Part shown: one piece after another, positions 1 to 5,432 of the stretch | Position numbering within the stretch: position 1 is the stretch's first letter | Layout of the letters: each line of letters begins with the position of its first letter | Assembly: GCA_946623205.1 (NCBI GenBank) | Contig: CAMOQV010000082.1 | Coordinates: 1 to 5,432, forward strand | Direction of reading: 5' to 3' | Length of the DNA: 5,432 bases | Origin: an uncultured Clostridia bacterium | GTDB taxonomy: Bacteria; Bacillota; Clostridia; Christensenellales; UBA3700 | Made by a program: the position numbers and the translations under genes | The notes under the pieces: generated by a model | Seen by the model: only the letters and a program-made list of their open reading frames with translations | Databases searched by the model: none | What the model was told of the DNA's origin: nothing

Positions 1-674
1 AATGGGATAAAGCTCAAACACACGAATCTATTAGAGCTAACATTATTGAAGAAGCCTATGAATTAGTAGAAGCTATTAACAATGAAGATATAGACAATAT
101 GATTGAAGAAAGTGGCGATTTGTTACTACAAGGCATATTCCATTGTGTAATAGGTGAAGACTTGGGCGAATATAACGTTGAAGATGCAGTATCTGAAATA
201 TGTAAGAAGTTAATATATAGACATCCACATGTATTTGGCGATGTAAAGGCAGAAAATATTGATGGAGCTCTTGCTGCTTGGGATCAAGCAAAAGCAAAAG
301 AAAAGAAGTATACTTCTTTATCTTCAAAAATAGATAGTATCGCAAAGGCTCTTCCTTCATTGATGAAGACAGATAAATTAATCAGTGTATTAAAGAAAGC
401 AAATATCAATTTTGATACAATAGACCAAGCAAAAGCCTTTTTCGAAAAGAAAGTGCAAGCGTTTAGCGAATTAGACAAGGAAGAAAAGGCCGGGGATTTA
501 TTGCTTGCAACAATATGGCTAATTAAAACATGCGGAATTGATCCAGAAATCGCTTTAGATAGAGCAAATAAAAAATTCATTGATAATTTCAAGAAGATAG
601 AGAAAGATTCTTTGTTAGATAAACTAACAAAAGCAGAGCTTCTTGAAAAATTGGAACAAGACAATGAAGATTAA
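1..674 (+). CDS. mazG: MazG nucleoside triphosphate pyrophosphohydrolase (5' partial)
   Basis: The 3' part of a MazG protein; the frame is open to the window edge with its first whole codon at position 3, leaving 223 residues. MazG is a cytosolic Mg-dependent enzyme that hydrolyses (d)NTPs to NMP and pyrophosphate. Seen, counting W at position 3 as residue 1: WDKAQTHESIR (1-11), the EExxE metal motif (E16, E17, E20), its ExxD partner (E36, D39) in ESGDLLLQ, then RRHP-like YRHPHVFGD. The linker IAKALPSLMKTDKL matches the MazG inter-domain region, and a second MazG-like domain follows with EKAGDLLLA and ALDRANKKFIDNF. The full-length family has about 260 residues, so some 30-40 are missing upstream. 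The internal ATG at 99 is not the start, because conserved motifs precede it. The EExxE half of the second domain looks degenerate (KVQAFSE), so catalysis probably rests on the first. The last 11 bp overlap dusB, suggesting co-transcription. Confidence 0.95.
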   Translation, partial: WDKAQTHESIRANIIEEAYELVEAINNEDIDNMIEESGDLLLQGIFHCVIGEDLGEYNVEDAVSEICKKLIYRHPHVFGDVKAENIDGALAAWDQAKAKEKKYTSLSSKIDSIAKALPSLMKTDKLISVLKKANINFDTIDQAKAFFEKKVQAFSELDKEEKAGDLLLATIWLIKTCGIDPEIALDRANKKFIDNFKKIEKDSLLDKLTKAELLEKLEQDNED

Positions 675-1587
675 AAACCTAGAGATTTTAGGAGATGTTG
701 CGCTTGCGCCAATAGCTGGATATACAGATGTTGGTTTTAGAGCCATTTGTGCAAAGCAAGGCGCAGGTATTACTTATACTGAAATGGCATCTGCTAAAGG
801 TCTCTATTATGATAAAGCCGCAAAAACACAAGAATTATTAAATACTACAGACGACGAAAGAATAAAGGCTGTTCAATTATTTGGTTCTGAACCATTTTTT
901 ATGTCTTATGCAGTAAAACACGAATCAATTCAAAAGTTTGATTTAATAGATATTAACATGGGATGCCCGGTTCCAAAGATAGTTAATAATGGAGAGGGTA
1001 GCGCTTTATTAAAAAACATTCCACTTGCACAAGATATTTTAAAAGCTGCAAAAGATAATACAGAAAAACCTGTAACAATAAAGATGAGAATTGGCTTTAA
1101 TGATATCAATGCTGTTGAGTTTGCTCTTGCTATGCAAGAGGCTGGCGCAGATGCAATAACAGTTCATGGAAGAACAAGAAAGGAAATGTACACAGGACAT
1201 AGTCATTGGGATGTTATAAAACAAGTTGTTGATGCTGTTAATATTCCGGTTTTTGCAAATGGAGATGTTGAATCATATCAAGATTTTATAGATATTAAAG
1301 CTCAAACTGGAGCCCAAGGCGTTATGATTGCAAGAGGCGCACTAGGAAATCCTAACATTTTTTCTCAAATTGTTGGTAAAAGTGATAGACCTTTAAAAGA
1401 AATGATGCTAGAACATATAGAGATTATGAAAAGATTTCATAATGAGCATTATGTTCACGCTAATTTTAAAAAGCATATGGCATGTTATTGTAAGGGGAAA
1501 AGAGGAAATAAAGAAATAAAGGTGAAAGCGTTCGAATCTAAGACATTAGACGAGATGATAGCTATAATAAAGGACAGCGATTTATGA
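664..1587 (+). CDS. dusB: tRNA-dihydrouridine synthase, DusB/NifR3-like
   Basis: A 307-residue FMN enzyme that reduces uridine to dihydrouridine in tRNA using NAD(P)H. Seen: APIAGYTDVGFR (15-26) at the start of the TIM barrel, YTEMASAKGLYY (38-49), QLFGSEP (71-77), and the active-site motif NMGCPVPKIVNNGEGSALL with catalytic Cys101. Further along are IKMRIG (K140, R142), ITVHGRTR with H168, and FMN-phosphate-loop elements ANGD (198-201) and ARGALGNP (223-230). A helical C-terminal domain contains FKKHMACYCKG. The length is normal for the family. I chose ATG 664 over an in-frame TTG at 643 because MKIKNLEI is a usual family N-terminus and the TTG would deepen the overlap with mazG. A weak GGAA (653-656) precedes it. 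Bacterial Dus subfamilies are hard to separate by eye, so the DusB label rests on the Firmicutes-like N-terminal and Cys motifs. It overlaps trmL by an ATGA junction. Confidence 0.95.
   Translation: MKIKNLEILGDVALAPIAGYTDVGFRAICAKQGAGITYTEMASAKGLYYDKAAKTQELLNTTDDERIKAVQLFGSEPFFMSYAVKHESIQKFDLIDINMGCPVPKIVNNGEGSALLKNIPLAQDILKAAKDNTEKPVTIKMRIGFNDINAVEFALAMQEAGADAITVHGRTRKEMYTGHSHWDVIKQVVDAVNIPVFANGDVESYQDFIDIKAQTGAQGVMIARGALGNPNIFSQIVGKSDRPLKEMMLEHIEIMKRFHNEHYVHANFKKHMACYCKGKRGNKEIKVKAFESKTLDEMIAIIKDSDL
1569..1574 (+). promoter_or_regulatory. Ribosome binding site of trmL
   Basis: AAAGGA lies 9 nt upstream of the trmL ATG at 1584, inside the dusB coding sequence. It supports the start that forms the ATGA overlap with the dusB stop and is consistent with translational coupling. 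Confidence 0.6.
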
Positions 1588-2132
1588 TAAACATTATATT
1601 AGTTAACCCAGATATACCAAATAACACAGGAAATATTATAAGAACTTGTGCCGTTTCTGGAGCAAAGTTACACGTAATAGAGCCATGTGGCTTTAGTTGG
1701 GATGATAAATATCTAAAAAGAAGCGGATTAGATTACTGGGAGTTCGCTGTTTGTACAAGATATTCTTCTATGGAAGATTTTCTTGAAAAGAACTTTAAAG
1801 AGAATGCTGTTATCACAGATAACACTGCAGAATCTGTTAAATTGACTAAAGAAAAATCAAAAGCACAATTTGTTTTTGCCTCATCAAAGGCACAACATAA
1901 TCATGTTGAAGTTCAATATAAAGATGATACTTGGATCTTCTTTGGCTGCGAGACAAAGGGCTTAGACGAAGAGTTATTATTTAAAAACTACGAAGATTGC
2001 GCAAGAATTCCAATGCTTGCAGATAGACGTTGCTTGAATTTGGCTAACAGCGTTTGCGTATTTTTATATGAAGCTTTAAGACAAAAGAATTTTGAAGGAT
2101 TAGAACAAATCGGACACTTAACAAAATACTAA
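1584..2132 (+). CDS. trmL: tRNA (cytidine/uridine-34 2'-O) methyltransferase TrmL
   Basis: A 182-residue SPOUT-superfamily (SpoU/TrmH) methyltransferase. TrmL uses S-adenosylmethionine to 2'-O-methylate the wobble nucleotide of tRNA-Leu isoacceptors in the known examples. Seen: NPDIPNNTGNIIRTC (8-22, SpoU motif 1), HVIEPCGFSWDDKYLKRSGLDYWE (30-53, highly typical of TrmL/YibK), FFGCETKGL (119-127, motif 2 of the cofactor-binding knot) and RIPMLADRRCLNLANSVCVFLYEALRQ (141-167, motif 3). Within motif 3, the usual RSxNL reads RCLNL here. The family is usually near 155-160 residues. The extra length is an insertion at about residues 72-93 and a short C-terminal tail (GLEQIGHLTKY). The start overlaps the dusB stop by 4 bp, so it is probably coupled to dusB. 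It is followed by the only intergenic gap of the window. Specificity for tRNA-Leu is inferred from the family. Confidence 0.93.
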   Translation: MINIILVNPDIPNNTGNIIRTCAVSGAKLHVIEPCGFSWDDKYLKRSGLDYWEFAVCTRYSSMEDFLEKNFKENAVITDNTAESVKLTKEKSKAQFVFASSKAQHNHVEVQYKDDTWIFFGCETKGLDEELLFKNYEDCARIPMLADRRCLNLANSVCVFLYEALRQKNFEGLEQIGHLTKY

Positions 2133-2161
2133 TTTATTTTATATTTAAAATAATATATAAT
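2133..2161 (+). promoter_or_regulatory. Possible sigma-70-type promoter for tilS
   Basis: A perfect TATAAT -10 box lies at 2156-2161 in the 38-nt gap between trmL and tilS. At a 17-nt spacing, the -35 position holds TTTATT (2133-2138), which shares only three bases with TTGACA. Transcription from this box would begin around 2168-2171, at or within 3 nt of the tilS ATG. Perfect TATAAT boxes are common by chance in sequence this AT-rich, so this is tentative. No other gap in the window could hold a dedicated promoter. Confidence 0.35.
2134..2153. repeat. AT-only inverted repeat after trmL
   Basis: Eight-base arms TTATTTTA (2134-2141) and TAAAATAA (2146-2153) are perfect complements around a 4-nt loop. 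The stem has no G or C and no clean T-tract after it, so it is a poor intrinsic terminator. It may be no more than AT-rich spacer, or a DNA-level element close to the tilS promoter. The repeat itself is seen directly; any role is inference. Confidence 0.45.
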
Positions 2162-2170
2162 ATAAGTACT

Positions 2171-3454
2171 ATGTTGAGCATCGAGGTAGAACTATTTCAA
2201 GGGTTTAGTAAGTTAGTATTCGCAATTAGTGGTGGTAAGGATTCAATGGCCTTATTACACTGGGCTATCAATAACTTAAATCATGATAATTTTTCTGTAG
2301 TAACCATCCATCATAATTTAAGAGGACAAGAAGGGGAAAGAGATAGAGACTTCGTTGTTGATTATTGCGCTAAAAACGGAATAAAATGTGAAGTTTTCGA
2401 AGAACAAATAAAACCTTTTTGCAAAGAGCATGGTTACACAATAGAGCAAGGCGCAAGAATTAGAAGAAGAGAAATCTTTAAAGAGTTAGTTTTATCGAAA
2501 AAGGCAGATAGAGTAGTAACAGCTCATCAAAAAGATGATCAAATAGAAAGCATCCTGATGCATATATTTAGAGGAAGTGGCATAAAAGGTCTTTGTGGAA
2601 TGGAAAAAGACGACGGAATTTTATTAAGACCTATGCTAAATGTATCTTCTGAAGAAATAAAAGATTATCTTAAGGATAATAATGTACCTTTTGTACAAGA
2701 CAGCACGAATTTTGAATTAGAATATTCAAGAAACAAGATAAGAAACGTAGTTCTAAAAGAAATTCAAGAGGTATATCCAAACGCAGGAGACAATATCCTA
2801 AGGTTATCTGATATCTCAATAAAAACTCAAGCGTACATAGATGCGCATACACCTAAATACACAAAAGAAGTGGATGGAGTATCTTTGAAGATAGATGATT
2901 TAAAAAACAAAGATATTCTATCTAGCCAGGCAATAATTAATGCAGTTGATGCAGTTTCTACTAGAGTAGATTTAGAAAAAGGACATATTGAAGATATATT
3001 CTCTTTAACAAAAAAGGAAAGCGGAAAACAAGTAGACCTTCCGTTTAATACAATGGCAACAAGAGAATATGACAAAATCGTATTTTGTAAGAAAGAGCAA
3101 AAGCCTTTTGAAAGCATTCCTTTTTCAATAGGCAATTTTGTTCTAGGAGATTGGTTGGTAGAGATCTCTAAAGATAATAATGGTGGCCTTAGAGCTGATT
3201 TAGATAAGATAAAAGATTCTATTATTTGTCAAAGAACAAAAGGTATGACATTTAAAAGATATAAGGGTGGAACAAAGAGTTTAGGTGATTATCTAACAGA
3301 TATTAAAGCACCCAAAAGAATACGAGATTATTTGCCTATAATTGCAAAAAATCAAGACGTGTTTGCAGTTTTGCCATATGAAATAGCCGATTGTGTGGCT
3401 ATAAATGATGGCACAAAAGAAGTAGTTTATATAAAAACGGAGAGGATTAAATGA
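2171..3454 (+). CDS. tilS: tRNA(Ile)-lysidine synthetase TilS
   Basis: A 427-residue ATP-dependent enzyme that joins lysine to C34 of the CAU-anticodon tRNA-Ile, changing its codon reading from AUG to AUA and its charging from Met to Ile. Seen: the PP-loop SGGKDS (20-25) after the strand KLVFAI, then HHNLRGQEGERDRDFV (47-62) and EQGARIRRREIF (92-103). AHQKDDQIES (118-127) is the AHHxDDQ-type motif with Gln for the second His, followed by FRGSGIKGL (133-141). RPMLNVSSEEIKDYL and QDSTNFELEYSRNKIRN (176-192) complete the N-terminal catalytic part. The C-terminal substrate-recognition domain spans about 320-427 (FKRYKGGTKSLGDYLTDIKAP, then VFAVLPYEIADCVAI). Length is normal. ATG 2171 is the only standard start that keeps the first strand of the PP-loop fold. 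The frame is open upstream to 2096 but has no ATG, GTG or TTG there. No Shine-Dalgarno sequence is visible. It overlaps cca by 4 bp. Confidence 0.94.
   Translation: MLSIEVELFQGFSKLVFAISGGKDSMALLHWAINNLNHDNFSVVTIHHNLRGQEGERDRDFVVDYCAKNGIKCEVFEEQIKPFCKEHGYTIEQGARIRRREIFKELVLSKKADRVVTAHQKDDQIESILMHIFRGSGIKGLCGMEKDDGILLRPMLNVSSEEIKDYLKDNNVPFVQDSTNFELEYSRNKIRNVVLKEIQEVYPNAGDNILRLSDISIKTQAYIDAHTPKYTKEVDGVSLKIDDLKNKDILSSQAIINAVDAVSTRVDLEKGHIEDIFSLTKKESGKQVDLPFNTMATREYDKIVFCKKEQKPFESIPFSIGNFVLGDWLVEISKDNNGGLRADLDKIKDSIICQRTKGMTFKRYKGGTKSLGDYLTDIKAPKRIRDYLPIIAKNQDVFAVLPYEIADCVAINDGTKEVVYIKTERIK
3439..3445 (+). promoter_or_regulatory. Ribosome binding site of cca
   Basis: GGAGAGG ends 5 nt before the ATG at 3451. 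It is a strong purine-rich site located inside the end of tilS, and it supports the ATGA start that overlaps the tilS stop. It contrasts with the absence of any such site before tilS. Confidence 0.7.
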
Positions 3455-4815
3455 TAGATATAGCAAGCTTTATCCCAGAAGAACTAAAAGAGTTGGCACA
3501 GTTATTTCCAAAGCAAGCCCCACTATATGTAGTTGGAGGATTTGTTAGAGATGCTATTGAGTATAATAAAGCATCTCAAGATATAGATGTTGCTTCTGCA
3601 CTTACGCCTCCAGAATTAGCTTATGTATTAAAAAACTCAAAATTCGGATTAAAGGCAGCATCTTTAAGATTGGGCACAATGATAATTAAAGGTGCAAGAT
3701 CATATGAATACACTGCATTTAGAATAGATAGTTATCCAGAAGGTGCAGGAAATCATTCTCCACAAGAAATAACATTTACAAGAAAGCTTGAAAAAGATGC
3801 TAATAGACGTGATTTTAAATGTAATGCGGTTTATTACGACATTAGAGAAGATAAAATTGTTGATCCACTTAATGGAATTCAAGATATCCAAGACAAAGTA
3901 CTATCAACAACAATAGATCCATATCAAGTTCTATCTCAAGATGGTCTTAGAATCATGAGACTTGCTCGTATGATAGCAACTCATGGATATTCTGTTGAAA
4001 AAACAACAAAAGAAGCTGCATCAAGATTGGTTTCAAGACTAAGAGATATATCAATAGAGAGAATTTCAACAGAATTAGTTAAGATTTTGTTGTCAGATAA
4101 CTGTTATGCAGGACTATCTTTCTTAAGAGAGATAGGAGCTTGGAACTTTATCATTCCAGAAATCGCAAAATGCGATGGAGTAGAGCAAAATCCTAAATAT
4201 CATAAATACGATGTGCTTGAGCACACATTTAGAACAGTTGAGTTTGCTCCAAAGAAGATCAGAGTAGCAGCACTTTTGCACGATGTAGCAAAGCCAGTTT
4301 GCCAAGAAAAGGACGGTAATACATATAAGCACGATGTTATTGGAGCAGAAATGTCTAAAAAGATTCTAAAGAGAATGAAATTCCCTAACGAAGTTATCGC
4401 TCAAACAGAAGAATTGGTAGCCGCTCATATGTTTGATGTTACAGGAACAGCAAAACAAGCAACAATTAGACGCTTTATTGCGGCACATCCAGATAGAGTT
4501 TTAGATATAGTTGCTTTGCAAACTGCTGACGGAAAGGCAACAGGTTTAGTATCTGGGCCATTAAAAGAAAATAGAATTCTTCTAGAATACAACAAGATGA
4601 AAGAAGAGAATATTCCAATCAAAATCAGCGATATGAAATATAGTGGTCATAAATTAGCAGCTTTAGGTTTTAGAGGAAAAGAGATTGGTGATGTATTAGA
4701 CGAAATGTTTGATAACGTTATTATTGGATGTATTAAAAACGACGCAGAAGTTTTAGATAGATACGCAAGAAAGAAGATGGAGAAGTTACATGGAAATAGC
4801 AATAGTAATAATTAG
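3451..4815 (+). CDS. cca: CCA tRNA nucleotidyltransferase with HD domain
   Basis: A 454-residue class II nucleotidyltransferase that adds or repairs the 3'-CCA of tRNA without a nucleic-acid template. Seen: VVGGFVRDAI (27-36), the catalytic metal pair D44/D46 in QDIDVAS, and RRDFKCNAVYYD (119-130) followed by DPLNGIQDI. The nucleotide-selecting EDxxR motif is read here as QDGLR (163-167), continuing into IMRLAR. The central helical region carries the RISTELVKILL segment. An HD domain follows, with H258, H277-D278, H294, H326 and D360 as likely metal ligands; in related enzymes such domains carry phosphatase or phosphodiesterase activity. Poly(A) polymerase or a partial (CC- or A-adding) enzyme are alternatives that motifs alone cannot exclude. 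With no second nucleotidyltransferase in view, full CCA addition is the simplest reading. Its last 26 bp overlap rmuC, and the final residues GNSNSNN are encoded within that overlap. Confidence 0.93.
   Translation: MIDIASFIPEELKELAQLFPKQAPLYVVGGFVRDAIEYNKASQDIDVASALTPPELAYVLKNSKFGLKAASLRLGTMIIKGARSYEYTAFRIDSYPEGAGNHSPQEITFTRKLEKDANRRDFKCNAVYYDIREDKIVDPLNGIQDIQDKVLSTTIDPYQVLSQDGLRIMRLARMIATHGYSVEKTTKEAASRLVSRLRDISIERISTELVKILLSDNCYAGLSFLREIGAWNFIIPEIAKCDGVEQNPKYHKYDVLEHTFRTVEFAPKKIRVAALLHDVAKPVCQEKDGNTYKHDVIGAEMSKKILKRMKFPNEVIAQTEELVAAHMFDVTGTAKQATIRRFIAAHPDRVLDIVALQTADGKATGLVSGPLKENRILLEYNKMKEENIPIKISDMKYSGHKLAALGFRGKEIGDVLDEMFDNVIIGCIKNDAEVLDRYARKKMEKLHGNSNSNN
4779..4785 (+). promoter_or_regulatory. 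Ribosome binding site of rmuC
   Basis: GGAGAAG lies 4 nt before ATG 4790, and its GGAG core is 7 nt from it. It sits within the 3' end of cca and decides the rmuC start, which otherwise falls unexpectedly deep inside the upstream gene. Confidence 0.7.
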
Positions 4816-5432
4816 TTCACTTGCTTTAATTGCAGGTATCGTTGTTATTTGTCTTTTGGTTACAAAAAAGAACCAAAATGTTAGCAACGTACAAGAAGAT
4901 ATCCAAGATATGTTAGACAATGCTCAAGAAATGATACAAAAGGATATCGAAGAAACCAAAAAGGAGCTAGATAGAGCAAGAGTTGAATTAAAAACAGCAG
5001 TAGATTCTTCAACTAAAACATATTCTGATGTGCTTGGCCCATATATGGATGGCTTTAATAAGCGCTTAGAAAAATTAACAGACGAGAATAACCATAATCT
5101 AAACACAATAAGAGATAGATTAAGTTCAACATCTGGCGAGATATCTAAAACATTGATAGAAGGAATGGATAAGATTGTTCAATCTAACGAAAAGAAGTTA
5201 GACGAAATGAGAACGACTGTTGATGAAAAGCTTCAAACAACACTTGAAAAGAGAATCAATTCTGCTTTTGAACAAGTAACAACATCTCTTGCCGAAGTAC
5301 AAAAGAGATTTGGTGAGATGACGGAGCTTTCAAATCAAGTATCTAATCTAAACAAATCGTTTATGAATGTTAAGACTAGAGGTACTTGGGGAGAGGTTGC
5401 ACTTGAGAATCTTTTATCTCAAATGCTAGCCC
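4790..5432 (+). CDS. rmuC: RmuC family DNA recombination protein (3' partial)
   Basis: An open frame from ATG 4790 to the window end, giving 214 residues. RmuC-family proteins are linked to limiting inversions and recombination at short inverted repeats; the C-terminal part resembles nuclease folds, but the activity is not well defined. Seen: an N-terminal hydrophobic segment (about 3-24, EIAIVIISSLALIAGIVVIC) that probably anchors the protein in the membrane. A long charged, heptad-like region (about 35-190) is probably coiled coil. The family signatures are VDEKLQTTLEKRINSAFEQV (144-163 region) and LNKSFMNVKTRGTWGEVALENLLSQML (about 187-213), the entry to the conserved RmuC domain. The family usually has 350-500 residues, so the remaining domain lies downstream. 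The start is supported by GGAGAAG and by the membrane segment. It overlaps cca by 26 bp in another frame and is likely co-transcribed with it. Confidence 0.92.
   Translation, partial: MEIAIVIISSLALIAGIVVICLLVTKKNQNVSNVQEDIQDMLDNAQEMIQKDIEETKKELDRARVELKTAVDSSTKTYSDVLGPYMDGFNKRLEKLTDENNHNLNTIRDRLSSTSGEISKTLIEGMDKIVQSNEKKLDEMRTTVDEKLQTTLEKRINSAFEQVTTSLAEVQKRFGEMTELSNQVSNLNKSFMNVKTRGTWGEVALENLLSQMLA

Noticed and set aside
99..101. ATG at 99 as the start of mazG
   Set aside because: The frame is open to the window edge, and the MazG hallmark residues WDKAQTHES and EExxE lie upstream of it. The gene is truncated by the window.
643..663. TTG at 643 as an upstream start for dusB
   Set aside because: It adds seven residues (LKNWNKT) unlike any Dus N-terminus and lengthens the mazG overlap to 32 bp. 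ATG 664 gives the normal family start.
284..664. 126-residue open frame on the - strand inside mazG
   Set aside because: It mirrors the mazG coding frame, has a Ser/Phe-rich composition typical of antisense to Lys/Glu-rich genes, and shows no recognisable domain or ribosome binding site.
2096..2170. N-terminal extension of tilS upstream of ATG 2171
   Set aside because: The frame is open, but it has only non-standard starts (ATT, ATA) and encodes sequence unlike TilS. It runs through the AT-rich gap.
2133..2170. Rho-independent terminator after trmL
   Set aside because: The hairpin contains no G-C pair and lacks a following T-tract on the + strand, so it does not meet the usual criteria.
2827..3135. 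102-residue open frame on the - strand inside tilS
   Set aside because: It is antisense to a well-supported tilS region, with no domain or motif of its own.
1114..4250. Short identical strings, such as GTTGAGTTTGCTC in dusB (near 1115) and in cca (near 4239)
   Set aside because: They encode ordinary residues in unrelated proteins and are expected by chance and codon bias. I saw no organised repeat or array.
1..5432. A new defence system, mobile element or CRISPR-like system
   Set aside because: Every stretch is accounted for by conserved housekeeping genes. There are no transposase, integrase, terminal-repeat or spacer-repeat signals, and composition is uniform throughout.

Overview
The window is an AT-rich (about one third G+C by eye), densely packed bacterial segment. 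All genes lie on the + strand and use the standard bacterial code: TGG encodes Trp, and TGA stops two of the genes. Arginine is almost always AGA and leucine often TTA. The composition and the look of the proteins (a DusB with the VYTEM/SAKGLYY-type N-terminus, a CCA enzyme carrying an HD domain) fit a low-GC Firmicutes-like or uncultured gut bacterium. This lineage guess comes from appearance only; no search was possible.

Layout: positions 1-674 hold the 3' part of mazG (nucleoside triphosphate pyrophosphohydrolase, N-terminus outside the window). It overlaps dusB (664-1587, tRNA-dihydrouridine synthase) by 11 bp. dusB overlaps trmL (1584-2132, tRNA wobble-nucleotide 2'-O-methyltransferase) by 4 bp. 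The only real gap is 38 nt of almost pure A/T (2133-2170), holding an AT-only inverted repeat and a TATAAT box. It is followed by tilS (2171-3454, tRNA-Ile lysidine synthetase), which has no visible Shine-Dalgarno sequence. tilS overlaps cca (3451-4815, CCA-adding tRNA nucleotidyltransferase with HD domain) by 4 bp, and cca overlaps rmuC (4790 to beyond the window end) by 26 bp.

Four consecutive genes act on tRNA. DusB reduces uridines in the folded body, TrmL methylates the wobble ribose, TilS recodes the CAU anticodon of a tRNA-Ile, and CCA nucleotidyltransferase builds or repairs the 3' end. They are flanked by a nucleotide-pool sanitiser (mazG) and a DNA-maintenance gene (rmuC). The overlaps suggest one or two co-transcribed units, mazG-dusB-trmL and tilS-cca-rmuC, with the AT-rich gap as the only likely internal promoter site.

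I see no mobile element, CRISPR array, RNA gene or GC-rich terminator, and no evidence of a new biological system. The points worth a second look are small: a Gln in place of the Glu of the CCA enzyme's EDxxR motif, a possibly leaderless tilS transcript, the overprinted cca/rmuC junction, an insertion in TrmL, a degenerate second MazG domain, and the tRNA-gene clustering itself.
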